Source: Arion vulgaris (lineage: Eukaryota; Mollusca; Gastropoda; Stylommatophora; Arionidae). Taken from it: 64,000 nt of DNA. The notes beneath the pieces were generated by a model. The model was not told the origin of the DNA, did not search any database, and saw nothing but the letters and a program-made list of their open reading frames with translations. Of the stretch, positions 10,646 to 20,759 are shown one piece after another. The stretch is from assembly GCA_020796225.1 (NCBI GenBank), contig CM036753.1:67798365-67862364 (forward strand). Reading direction: 5' to 3'. Both the position numbers and the translations under genes were made by a program. How positions within the stretch are numbered: position 1 is the stretch's first letter; every line of letters begins with the position of its first letter.

Positions 10646-11157
10646 CTTGCTATCTGCCACATTGTTTATATTTTTGTTAAGGATTACTTCAGAATTCGGT
10701 GAGACGTACTTACGTGAAACATTGATAAATACAATGAACAGTACAACATAGTGGTTTGCGCTTTGAGACGGCAATAAATACATTCTTTCACTTTCAATTT
10801 ATCTCACTCTTTGTTTCTTGAATAACAGAATGTCATCATTAATTATCAAGCTTAGCAATTCAGCAACACAGATTGCAGAGATTTAAGCATAGTTTTAATG
10901 CATCATGTAAAATACGACATGTTTGAGAAGGTAATAACAAATTGGAAATAGAAGTGAGAATGAAAATGTAGTGCAATAAACAATGCCAGATGCAGAACAA
11001 TATGAAATTTCATGATCCATACATCGAAAAAAAAATGATGATACTAACGACGAAGATGAAGATGACTAGGGAAAATTATCAATACGAAGGTTGATCTCTC
11101 CGTAAAATATAAATACGAGTAGTAAAACATTTCATAAGTCTCGGTTATTCAGAACAA
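10646..11157. other. AT-rich stretch, no gene
   Basis: No credible frame or repeat unit. Confidence 0.4.
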
Positions 11158-11189
11158 TGTACTCAATGTTACTACATATATACTCATTA

Positions 11190-11325
11190 AACCGTTCTTA
11201 ACTCTCAAACCTATGTTCTGTAAAACAGTTCTTAACTCTCAAACATATGTTATGTAAAACATTTCTTAACTCTCAAACCTATGTTCTGTAAAACAGTTCT
11301 TAACTCTCAAACATATATTTATTAA
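11190..11325. repeat. 34-bp tandem repeat, ~4 copies
   Basis: TTCTTAACTCTCAAACCTAT recurs every 34 bp with small changes (C/A at the CCTATG site). Confidence 0.88.
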
Positions 11326-11399
11326 ACAGTTTCACCAGTTCCATTCTTAAACATATACATGGTGATCTTCTCGCCGACGAGATTCAGCTGTTTGTCTTT

Positions 11400-11790
11400 C
11401 ATTCTGAAGGTCGGGGAGCTCGACGAGTCGGTTCGTTCTCTCATTCGGTTCCCGAGTGTAAATTTTCCAGAGATCCCTAGACATTCTGCTGGAGTTATGG
11501 CTTTCGTACTTTGTGCAATAATCTAGACAGGCGACGTGCTGTGTCTGCTGAAAGTGTCTCGAGACAGGCGACGTGCTGTGTCTGCTGAAAGTTTCCCGAG
11601 ACAGGCGACGTGCTGTGTCTGCTGAAAGTGTCCCGAGACAGGCGACGTGCTGTGTCTGCTGAAAGTGTCCCGAGACAGGCGACGTGCTGTGTCTGCTGAA
11701 AGTTTCCCGAGACAGGCGACGTGCTGTGTCTGCTGAAAGTTTCCCGAGACATATGGCAAAACCCTGTACAACGAAGTTAACTCGTCGCCT
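11400..11790 (+). mobile_element. SINE A copy with an internal minisatellite
   Basis: The left part matches SINE A body (GTTCCCGAGTGTAAATTTTC, GGAGTTATGGCTTTCGTACT, TTTGTGCAATA). The right part matches its 3' end (CATATGGCAAAACCCTG..AACGAAGTTAACTC). Between them the segment equivalent to CTCGGCAGGTGGCGTGCC..GGAGAGGGAC is present six times rather than once. Confidence 0.75.
11524..11751. repeat. 37-bp minisatellite inside SINE A, 6 copies
   Basis: ACAGGCGACGTGCTGTGTCT starts at 11,527, 11,564, 11,601, 11,638, 11,675 and 11,712, an exact 37-bp period. Copies differ only at TGT/TTT and CTC/CCC positions. Two minus-strand frames pass through it because 37 is not a multiple of 3; they are not genes. 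Confidence 0.95.
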
Positions 11791-11799
11791 CTAACACAC

Positions 11800-12110
11800 A
11801 CCTAACACTAACATGTTCTCTTTATTTACACACTAGGGAGTGCAGTGTGTCATCTTCAACGCCACCTAACTATCACTCTACAATACAGAAAAAAGATGAT
11901 ACCTTATATTAGACAAGAAAACACGTAAGCAAATTCTCTGGCTTGTACACGTAATGAAAATTGAGCCGTTGAGACGAAAATAGTTCCGAACGCTCTGTCT
12001 TACTTAGTAATTACATTCAAACCTTCGCTATCGCCTCCACGATAGATACATCAGTTGTTTAAGCAAATGTCATGAATCACAATTGTATATTTTGTTCATA
12101 ACATTTATTA
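11800..12110. other. Mostly unassigned; short LINE-like segment
   Basis: At about 11,925-11,990 the plus strand could encode a short reverse-transcriptase tail (an LVHV-M-K-I-like motif), too short to assign. No gene. Confidence 0.35.
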
Positions 12111-12114
12111 ATTA

Positions 12115-12440
12115 TTCTACCTCTTCTTCTTGCAATCACTACTTAGACGATTATACCGGTAAATTGTTCTTATGATGAAGTCGATTGTTGTGTAGAGCTG
12201 TTTTCTGGTGTCGTCTAGTTTTTTGAGATTTTCTTAATGTTTGACCAATATTCCTTTTTAGGGAGGAGGTGCAGGAGACCGCATTGTTGGAGAAGTTCTT
12301 CGATTTGTTCAAAATTCCTTTAGGGGCACAATGTGGATGCAGACAATCGTGTCATGTGCATTGGTTTGTTCAGTCTGTTATGTCCTATCTTAAGATGGGA
12401 GATGATGATCTGTCCTTGTCTGTCCCGTGAGAGATAATGT
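12115..12440 (-). mobile_element. LINE C-terminal fragment (RNase H type)
   Basis: On the minus strand: ISHLKIGHNRLNKPMHM, then a cysteine-containing STLCP segment, EELLQQCGLLH, and ISKNLDDTRKQLYTTIDFII. This is the post-RNase H tail, equivalent to LFRLRTGHNRLNRHLH..CACG..HIL in the fragment at 24.18 kb. Several stops. Confidence 0.7.
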
Positions 12441-12544
12441 CCGTCAATCAGATGATAGTTATCACTCGCACTATTTATGTCTCGTACTATTTCTCTGTTT
12501 TCTTCAAACGCATACTTTTTACTCAGCTAGGTATGTGCATAATC

Positions 12545-13245
12545 GAAACTTTTCAATCCTCGACAATGACTTTCAGCACCCATTCACATTTACTTCTAGC
12601 ACCCACTCATATTTACTTCCAGAACCCACCCATATTTACTTCTAGCACCCACTTACATTTACTTCTAGCACCCACTTACATTTACTACTTCCAGAACCCA
12701 GAACCCACTCATATTTACTTCTAGCACCCACTCATATTTACTTCCAGAACCCACTCATATTTACTTCTAGCACCCACTTACATTTACTTATAGCACCCAC
12801 TCACATTTACTTCTAGAAAGCCTAAACATTTACCTCTAGCACCCACTTATAATTACTTCTAGCACCCACTTACATTTACTTCTAGCACTCACTTACATTT
12901 ACTTCCAGAACCCACCCATATTTACTTCTAGCACCCACTTACATTTACTACTTCCAGAACCCAGAACCCACTCATATTTACTTCTAGCACCCACTTACAT
13001 TTACTACTTCCAGAACCCAGAACCCACTCATATTTACTTCTAGCACCCACTCCTATTTACTTCCAGAACCCACTCATATTTACTTCTAGCACCCACTTAC
13101 ATTTACTTATAGCACCCACTCACATTTACTTCTAGAAACCCCTAAACATTTACCTCTAGCACCCACTTATAATTACTTCTAGCACCCACTTACATTTACT
13201 TCTAGCACTCACTTACATTTACTTCTAGAACTCACTCACATTTAC
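12545..13245. repeat. ~23-bp G-poor tandem array
   Basis: Degenerate copies of ACTTCTAGCACCCACTTACA plus TTT, alternating with an ACTTCCAGAACCCA variant and with some irregular insertions. A larger block near 12,600-12,800 recurs near 12,890-13,110, which implies segmental duplication within the array. Frames across it are artefacts. Confidence 0.9.
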
Positions 13246-13552
13246 TTTCCACACACACATACCATTTCCCATGCACGTACACCCCTTCCCACTCACATAC
13301 ACTCTACTTCCCACTCACACACATCACTTCCACACAAAATCACTTCCCACTCACATATAACACTTCCCACACACACACAACACTTCCCACACACACACAT
13401 CACTTTCCACTCACACACAACACTTCCCACACACACACACTACTTCCCACTCGCACACAAAACTTCCGTTTTCTCAGACATAACTTCCCACTCACAGACA
13501 ACGCCACCAATCCACCCACAACAATTTCCCGGTCATAGAAAATCACTTTTCC
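13246..13552. repeat. Degenerate CA/CCCAC-rich array
   Basis: Irregular repetition of CACTTCCCAC and CACACACA. It bridges the 23-bp and 20-bp arrays and shares words with both. Confidence 0.8.
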
Positions 13553-13835
13553 CCACGCGCAACACTTTCCACCCACACGCAACACTTTCCACTCACACGC
13601 AACACTTTCCACCCACATGCAACACTTTCCAACCACACGCAACACCACTTTCCAACCACACGCAACACTTTCCAACCACACGCAACACTTTCCAACCACA
13701 CGCAACACTTTCCAACCACACGCAACACTTTCCAACCACACGCAACACTTTCCAACCACACGCAACACTTTCCAACCACACGCAACACTTTCCACCCACA
13801 CGCAACACTTTCCTCCTACACGCAACTACTTACAA
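13553..13835. repeat. 20-bp tandem array, ~14 copies
   Basis: Unit CACGCAACACTTTCCAACCA, nearly identical through the centre and more variable at both ends. The minus strand is GGTTGG-rich. All three minus frames are open, which explains the long spurious frames with Cys-Val-Trp repeats. Confidence 0.95.
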
Positions 13836-14083
13836 TCTACCAATAATTAGTCTCGCTCCCACCAGGCCCAGATTTACATATAACCTAGATGTCCCAATTT
13901 AAAACTTCACTGACAGCAGGAGATCTCATTTGGTTTAAGACTTGTTCAAGGTTTTGTGAGACCTTCTTGAATACCTTCATTAACAAGTAGACTTTCAGTT
14001 TAGTATAAGTTAAAGTTTTTTTTTTTCAATAGCTTAGGCCTTCATCAAGTCTAAATGGGGTTCAGTTATCATATCAGTTAGTT

Positions 14084-14470
14084 ATCAGAGGACTATCATC
14101 ATAGCACTTCGGATATATCCATTAGTGCTCCGATCTCCATCCTCAACAAATCCAGCATCGTCCAGCTGTCCAACACACCAGTTCGATGTTGATTAATCAG
14201 TCTCTTTGCATATTTGATATGTTGTTCTTTATGGGCTGCACCAGTACTGACACCCTTCTCTCTCAATCTAGTCAGCGAGTGGGATTCACAACCCTGAAAC
14301 TTCTCTGTTCAAAAAAAAAAACTCTCATTGCGTTAAGGATGTCATTTCGGTCCATTGCAGCTCCCTCTTATACCGTAGCCATGCCCAATCTATCAGCTCG
14401 TTCATTAACCCTGATTTTACCGTGCCCGGGAACAAAAATGAAGGTGATTTCTTTGATCAATGTCTGTACC
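14084..14470 (-). mobile_element. RNase H LINE 3' fragment
   Basis: On the minus strand it carries the end of the RNase H domain and tail: a FIFVPGHG-like segment, N-E-R-A-D-R, MDRNDILNA, SLTRLREKGVSTGAA and the HLW/SEH-type terminus. It is 60-70% alike in layout to the copy at 7.5-8.2 kb. A run of A (near 14,311) causes a frameshift. Confidence 0.8.
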
Positions 14471-15029
14471 TAAATTAGTTTATGTGTTCTCATTGATCGC
14501 GTACGCTCAATTTCAATCATAACTATCAATTTACACACACATTCTCACTCAAACATTCGCACAAATACTCACTTTCTTCCTTACCCACCAGAAAACTACA
14601 TTTTCGCCACTTTCCATTTGTGGAACAATCAATTTATTTCGCAAGTCAACAAGAAATAAATCTATATTTCAAACAATCATTGATCTCAGCGTGCGTTGCT
14701 CTTTATGTATTCATAATACCGCACGTAATGTTATTTATACTTTGTAACTCCCCAATAAATATCCACTATATAAGTAATATACGGTATAATGTTTATAAAC
14801 GCTGTTTAAATCAATTCTATAATGCTTGATACATAGTTAAGCTTTCTATCTATATTCTAAGCTAAGGAAAGTCCTCAACGCTTCCTTTGATTTTTCGCGT
14901 AGGCTAAAGGACATATCGAGATCTGGACTAGTTCAAATTGTGCACTACACAGTTTCAAAGCAAATCTATTTCTATTTGGGGTGTATTCTCACATAGTTTG
15001 AGATTACTTAAAATTCTGGGGGGAAAAAA
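14471..15029. other. AT-rich stretch, no gene
   Basis: Nothing supportable on either strand. Confidence 0.4.
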
Positions 15030-15275
15030 GATCATGACTAGATGCAACACTTAATGCAACAAATAATAATGAGAAAATTGGAATATATTGCATTTATAAA
15101 GAGATACAAAAGGTTGGAGAATTTCATTATGAAAGGAGGCATTCCGGCAAAGAGGAAAATAGGAAGCCCACGGATAAGATGGATTCAGGATGTAACTGAT
15201 GATTTGGGCATGACGACTGTTGAGATGGGACACCTAGCCTATGAGAGAGAGAGAGAAATTCTACAATATCCATCA
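15030..15275 (+). mobile_element. LINE 3' tail fragment
   Basis: The plus strand encodes RLENFIMKGGIPAKRKIGSP, then IRWIQDVTDDLGMTTVEMGH and LAYERERE. This is the basic tail of an RTE-like reverse transcriptase. Related minus-strand tails lie at 24.72, 32.18 and 54.65 kb. It abuts the RPL10A pseudogene. Confidence 0.8.
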
Positions 15276-15279
15276 TAAT

Positions 15280-15602
15280 GCTCACAAGTGCCAAACGCAT
15301 TGTTAGACACAACACCTTCCTCGGTGTTAGGACTCACTTTGCACCCACTTTGACATTACGAGCATCTCCGTGGGTTATGGTAGCTGGAAATTTGCCAGCC
15401 ATTTCAAACCTGGTCCCAACACTCTTAGGATCTGACGGATCAAGAATTCTGATCCGAGGAAAGCGTATTACTTCTTGACTAGTTTCTTCTCAAACTACTT
15501 GTCATTGTTACGTTTTTTGAGCCCTTCAATATCCATGCGAGGAAGGTCATTATCTTTGGCCAGGTCACAGTGTACTTGCACACCAAGAACACATACTTTC
15601 AT
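15280..15602 (-). pseudogene. RPL10A: Processed pseudogene of ribosomal protein uL1 (RPL10A)
   Basis: The functional protein is uL1 of the large ribosomal subunit, at the L1 stalk. Reading the minus strand from 15,602: [30 protein letters not shown], then a TAG stop, KKLVKK, a TAA stop, YAFLGSEFLIRQILRVLGPG; after a +1 shift AGKF PAT ITH and finally RKVLCL. The order and spacing match the middle and C-terminal half of metazoan RPL10A (VCVLG..HCD.AK, MDIE.LKK, LIKQIPRILGPGL, AGKFP..THN, KKVLCLAVA). No intron interrupts about 320 bp, so this looks like a retrocopy. The N-terminal third is absent and the C-terminus is lost near 15,280, where the sequence joins a LINE tail. Two in-frame stops and at least two frameshifts mean it is dead. 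It is the only host-derived coding sequence I recognise. Confidence 0.88.
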
Positions 15603-16174
15603 TATTGGTTTGAGATATCAGCAGGTGGTGTATCAGCATTGAAAGTTGATTGCAGTTGACTTCCAATATATGTAGCAAAGTGGTCTACACTTATTTTTCT
15701 ATCATCTTTGTTACATTTCTCCTTTAATGGTTTTTAATATACAACCACATAGACTTCACATAATTGAATTAACTTAACCCCTTCGGTCTTCTAAGCCGAT
15801 ATACTGGCGTGTGGTATTTTTTAACATGACGCAAAGCCAGTACACCGGCTAATTCAGTATACATTGTATTGTAAGTGCATCCAGGGATGAGAAAGTTACG
15901 GAGTGAAAGGGTCAGAAATAAGTTTAGGAGAAACTGTTTAAAAAATGATATAGATTCTATTGTATTTGTTCGAAGAACAGTTTGAAAAAATGTGGAAACC
16001 ACGTGCACAGTTGTGACTATGAATGAAGATATGTTAATTATGAGGCAAAAGAACGAAGAACGAACTTGATGGAAGAAAAAAGTGTTAAGAGTGTAGATCT
16101 GTTTTAGTTAATTAGTTTATCTTAGACGGTATTTGACCAAAAACCAGCTGATCGATAAATATTATCTTTGTTAC
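15603..16174. other. No gene; possible old TTAA element
   Basis: At 15,776-15,930 a TTAACCCCTTC start and a GTGAAAGGG end are loosely inverted, reminiscent of the 4.56-kb element, but the right TTAA is missing. Otherwise nothing recognisable. Confidence 0.35.
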
Positions 16175-16183
16175 ACAAATACT

Positions 16184-16274
16184 CCTCCCCATGAGGCCAT
16201 TACCTTGTAGTGGTGGGGAGGCTTGCGTGCTCCAATGATACAGTGAGCTAGGACGGCGGGAACTTATGTTCCCG
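16184..16274 (+). promoter_or_regulatory. Structured 5' leader of the LINE
   Basis: The first eight bases of the element, CCTCCCCA (16,184-16,191), pair perfectly with TGGGGAGG (16,214-16,221). Nested inside, CCATTAC (16,197-16,203) pairs with GTAGTGG (16,207-16,213) around a CTT loop. Downstream CGGGAAC (16,257-16,263) pairs with GTTCCCG (16,268-16,274) around TTAT. The outermost stem starts exactly at the target-duplication edge. Function is unproven; an internal promoter or a processing ribozyme are both possible. Confidence 0.55.
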
Positions 16275-16512
16275 GAAGGGTTACCCAAGCCGGAAAGGTC
16301 ACTGAAGAGGGGACAGACGAAGCATGGTCTCCTGGTCCTCCAGGTTGGGGGTTGGGCTTGGGACTAACGATCCCATCCTTTAAAAAAATTAAAGTTACGG
16401 AAACAACAACAAACATACAACCTATCTACAGGCATGAAGGGCTACCAGAGTCATTGACTCACATGACTGGAAGTGGTGAAAGCCGAAAGGAAGCTACTTT
16501 CATGAGGACGGA

Positions 16513-17335
16513 AGTCCTGAATGCCAAAACCAAGACCAGAATTGGATGCTGGAATGTAAGAACAATGTACGAAACCGGAAAACTGTCACAAATAACAGCA
16601 GAAATGAGAAGATATAATCTACATATCCTAGGGGTTAGCGAGAGCAGATGGACAGGAAATGGAAGAAGTACCACTGCAACAGGTGAAACAGTCCTTTTTC
16701 TGGACGAGACGATGACCTACACCATGAAGGAGTAGCAGTAATCCTAAGAAAAGGCGTGGAAAAGTGTCTGTTAGAATGGAAACCTATCAGTAGCCGCTTG
16801 ATTAAGATCAGACTAAAGGGAAGCATACAAACATCACAATCCTACAATGCTATGCGCCAACTAATGATAGCGAAGATACAAAGAAAGACTCTTACTACGA
16901 AAACCTACAAGCAGAATTAGACAAGTCACCATCCCATGATGTTATCATTGTTATGGGAGATCTAAATGCGAAGGTCGGACAAGACAACACGCATAGTTAT
17001 AGAACTATGGGAAAATATGGATGTGGTATGATGAACGAAAATGGGGAACGTTTAGTAAACTTCTGCAGCATGAACAATCTCGTTATAGGAGGAACCCTAT
17101 TTCAACATTTAGATATCCACAAATTAACATGGTATTCCCTAATGGCAGAGATAAAAACCAAATAGACCATATAATGATCAATGGACCCTGGAGACGCTCG
17201 CTGCTAGATGTTGTAGTCAAGAGAGGTGCAGATGTTGGTAGCGACCACCACCTAGTCACAGCTTATGTCAAACTTAAACTAAGAAAAACAGGACAACAGA
17301 AAAACTTCCAAAGAGGTTCGATGTGGATAGACTAA
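16513..17335 (+). pseudogene. LINE endonuclease domain (decayed)
   Basis: APE-type endonuclease that would nick target DNA to prime reverse transcription. Motifs in order: IGCWNVRTM (16,540), ILGVSESRWTG (16,627, metal-binding Glu region), a frameshifted CYAPTNDS (about 16,850), MGDLNAKVG (16,953), LTWYS.NGRDKNQIDHIM (17,125-17,180, across a frameshift) and [12 protein letters not shown] (17,223, catalytic S-D-H). All canonical blocks are present, but at least three frames are needed to read them. The first Met at 16,352 is in frame with the first block. Confidence 0.88.
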
Positions 17336-19423
17336 AAGACACGGAAGTAAGGGATAAGTTTATAATGCAGATAAAGAACAGATTCCAAGCCCTAGAAAGT
17401 AATGAAACTACGGATGAAACTGACAACATAGATAGAACATGGGACAACATAGCATCTATATATAGCCAGAGCAGTGAAACATGTCTAGGGTACCGCACAA
17501 AGAAAAGAAAAGAATGGATAACACCAACAACATGGAAAATAATAGACAGCCGAAGAATATTAAAAAAGAAATTGTTAGAAGCAAAGTCCGAAAGACTGAA
17601 AGCAAGATACCAAGAACAGTACAAAAGCGCAAGTAAAGAAATCAAACGGGCTGTGAGAGCTGATAAAAGAATGTATGTTGAAGACCTGGCAGTGCAGGCA
17701 GAAGAAGCAGCAAAAAGTGTGATCAGGGAACAGTGTACAAAATTACAAAGCTAATAAGCGGGAAACATTACAGGAGATCAAATACTCTCATAAAGGATAA
17801 GAATGGAATACTATTGACAACGGAAAAAGAACAAGAAATACGATGGACAGAGCATTTTAAAGAATTGCTAAATAGACCACCGCCAACGGTAGTAGCAGAC
17901 ATACCAGAGCCAACAGAGGAATTAGAAATTGGCATTGAAACACCCAGCCGGGATGAGATCATTACATCAATTAGATCTCTTAAGAATAACAAGGCACCAG
18001 GGAATGATAACTTAAACGCAGAACTATTCAAAATAGACCCAGAACTTGCAGCTAATATATTGCAACCCTTGTTTACTACTATATGGAATACCCAAATAAT
18101 ACCTGATGCATGGAACAGAGGAGTCATCATCAAGATCCCCAAGAAGGGCTCCCTTGCCGATTGTAATAATTGGCGTGGAATAACACTGCTTTCTGTCCCA
18201 AGTAAAATCTTAAGCAAAATCATCGTACAACGTATTACTGATGCTGTGGATAAGAAACTAAGAAAGGAACAAGCAGGATTTCGCAGAGGACGGAGCTGTA
18301 TAGGCCAAATATTTGCTCTTAGAAATATCATAGAGCAATGCACAGAATGGCAAAGCAAACTCTATATCAACTTTGTAGATTTTGAAAAAGCTTTTGATAG
18401 CATACACCGCGAAAGTCTATGGCGTATCTTAAGATGGTATGGAATCCAACTGTGTTTTATAAATATTATAAAAGCTGCTACAGCAAGTTTGCATGCAGTG
18501 TTAAAACTTCAGAATTAAAGTTTGAAGTAAAAACAGGCGTGCGACAAGGATGTGTTATGTCAGCCCTATTATTCAACACTGTCATAGATTGGGTGATGCG
18601 TAAAACAACGGAAGATAAGGCAAGAGGTATTAGATGGACGCTCACATCCACTCTGGAAGACCTAGATTTTGCAGATGACATCGCACTCCTATCTCATACA
18701 CATAGAGATATCCAGGAAAAGACCTGCCGCCTTAACCAATATAGTGAGATGGTTGGGCTGAAAATAAATCAGAAGAAAACTGAAGTAATGACTCTGAACA
18801 TAGCAACCCCAGCACCAGTCAAACTAGAAGGTAAAACCCTCCGAGATACAACCGCTTTCACATACCTTGGAAGTGTTATTAGCAATGAAGGAGGCGCTGG
18901 ATCTGACATTAAAAACAGACTGAGTAAGGCACGAAGTGCATTCATGACCCTTCAGACCGCCTGGAAATCTGCCCAATACAGCATCAGAACCAAGACTAGT
19001 ATCTATAACAGCTGTGTGCTGTCAACATTGCTGTACGGATCGGAATGCTGGAGAATGACAGAACAGGATATGTCAAGACTCTCCGCCTTTCATACAACTT
19101 GTCTGCGAAAAATCTTACGCGTGTACTGGCCGACTACTATCTCGAATCAAGAATTGCTTGCACGATGCCAACAAGAGAATATGGGCACTATCATCCGAAG
19201 ACGACGCTGGAGATGGATTGGACATGTGATGCGCATGGAGACTGGCTCCGACACGAAAACTGCACTGAGATGGACTCCAGAGGGTAGGCGAAAGCGTGGA
19301 AGACCCAAGACGACCTGGAGGAGAACGATAGAGCAAGAGCTGAAGGAAATTAATCATAGCTGGAACACAATACAGAGGAAGGCCATGAACAGGGAAGAAT
19401 GGTGTACGTTTGTTGCTGCCTAA
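17323..19423 (+). pseudogene. LINE reverse transcriptase (decayed)
   Basis: Linker (17,323-17,754) rich in Lys/Arg, then after a frameshift the RT: SLKNNKAPGNDNLNAELFK (17,980), WRGITLLSVPSKILSKI (18,170), LRKEQAGFRRGRSC (18,258), NFVDFEKAFDSIHRESLW (18,369), then a frameshift near 18,480, TGVRQGCVMSALLFN (18,533) and LEDLDFADDIALLSH (18,655, the catalytic F-A-D-D). The thumb holds FTYLGSVIS and LLYGSECWRM. The C-terminus carries RRRRWRWIGHVMRM and GRRKRGRPKTTWRR. The last frame (18,419-19,423) is open for 334 codons, so this copy is moderately young despite its lesions. Confidence 0.93.
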
Positions 19424-19649
19424 ACGCCAAGGTCGTAACAGGCTAAAGAGAGAGAGAGACAAATACTGGGTATTTTGTCAATTGAAACAAAGAATCGAAA
19501 TGAAAGTCGAAATTATGTTTTTATACACTAGCAGAAATCGTGCTTAGTTGAGACTTGTTCTTCTCTCCACTATTTACTTATTCATAGAAGTGTTGGGGTT
19601 GGGAAGGGGGATGAGAATGTAGTGATCTTGTGTGTGTGTTTGTTCTAAT

Positions 19650-19895
19650 GCACGTTGTAAGCTGTATTCATTTTCTTAAGGCTATGCTTGATACTGTCTC
19701 TACATCTTCTGCGTGGTCTTCCTCTTGTCCTGTACTCGTTATACTTTTTCTGTGTAGCTCTATGTAGTAGGCGATACCAGAACATTCTTGTCCAGTGTCA
19801 AAATAATTTAATCTGTTGTTCTTTTATGAATTGCCTGACTGGTTTCACATCCAGTTTTTTCTGATTTCCTCATTTCTAATTTTGTCTTAGTTGAT
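19650..19895 (-). mobile_element. LINE C-terminal fragment
   Basis: On the minus strand: KKLDVKPVRQFIKEQQIKLF, HWTRMFW, then KKYNEYRTRGRPRRRC and DSIKHSLKKMN. It belongs with the 8.64 and 38.55-kb lineage. Two stops in this short span. Confidence 0.75.
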
Positions 19896-20470
19896 GCAAG
19901 GACTTGAAATGTGAATTTTGCAGATGTTAGAGACATTGACCGCTTGAGAAAATTTCTCGCGAACAAATGGAAGCTCCGTTTTAGAACAAGAAACGTTTTG
20001 GAAAATTGACTGTATAAATAAGGTGATTCAATTCAGACTCGTGATAATTGTGAACTGAAAGAGAGCGGGAGTGCTCGAATTAATGAGTATTTCAGAACTG
20101 AGAGAGACAGAGAGAGAGAGAGAGCGGAAAGGCACGACTTAATGATTGATTCAGAGATGGAAGAACTCAGATGCTCGCCATCTGAGAGTTCTTATGTTTC
20201 CTTTCAGAGAACAGATGGAGATCTGAAAGAGAAGATGAGAAGCTGTTATACGGACAGAAATTATATCCAACTAATGAAAACTATGAAACGGACGGTAAAT
20301 CAGATTTTAAGAACTACATATTCATTGTTGAAGGTCTGATGATTCAGGAAATCTCTCAATAAGAGACTGGAGGTACAGAATAAAAATAGACAGAGTTTCC
20401 GAATTGCAGTTTAGAGAAGAACGGAGATATTTTGAGCTGCTGGTCTGGGGGTAAACAGATATCAGTTTAA
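19896..20470. other. No gene; short (GA)n
   Basis: Includes GA-rich simple sequence at 20,098-20,126. The 65-codon frame at 20,142-20,339 has no family resemblance I recognise. Confidence 0.4.
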
Positions 20471-20480
20471 AAGATATTAC

Positions 20481-20730
20481 GCCCGAGTGGTTACCGGATC
20501 CCAAATTTGGCGTGTAAAGAATAGAACCAATGTTACCTGCCACGCATATCGTAAGAGGCGATTAAGGAGGTTTGGCTGAAATCGGATGCACGTGTCCTAA
20601 ACGTGTAGAAGTCTATGCGTTTAGGGTCTACCAAACCAATGTGCAACGTACACATTCTTGGCAAAGATCAAACATATCACAAAGAGTGATTAAAATTGGT
20701 CGTAAAGAAGGAACGCAAAGAAGAAGAAGA
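20481..20730 (+). mobile_element. SINE B, complete copy
   Basis: Contains the family hallmark CGTAAGAGGCGATTAAGGAGG near 20,548 and the end AAGAAGAAGAA, flanked by the perfect 10-bp duplication AAGATATTAC (20,471-20,480 and 20,731-20,740). The middle is diverged from the other copies, so it may be a separate subfamily. Confidence 0.8.
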
Positions 20731-20759
20731 AAGATATTACACGAACAGATACAGATACG

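Larger units (their letters stand above)
16184..19458 (+). mobile_element. Full-length RTE-like LINE with (GA)n tail
   Basis: Layout: structured leader (16,184-16,350), apurinic-type endonuclease (about 16,510-17,280), linker, reverse transcriptase (about 17,960-18,720), thumb and basic C-terminal tail, stop at 19,423, then a short 3' UTR ending GAGAGAGAGAGA. The duplication ACAAATACT (16,175-16,183 and 19,459-19,467) is perfect and fixes both ends, giving 3,275 bp. That is the usual size of a single-ORF RTE-class element. There are frameshifts near 16,700, 17,150, 17,310, 17,735 and 18,480, so no intact protein is made. A 5'-truncated sibling with the same tail is at 43.31 kb. Confidence 0.92.

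Noticed and set aside
13400..13850. Cys-Val-Trp/Gly-Lys repeat protein frames (up to 141 codons)
   Set aside because: All three minus frames and one plus frame are open across the 20-bp array, which indicates composition, not coding.
15776..15930. Second piggyBac-type MITE
   Set aside because: The right-hand TTAA is missing and the terminal match is too short to claim.
17768..18358. 196-codon minus-strand frame
   Set aside because: It is the antisense shadow of the reverse transcriptase on the plus strand.
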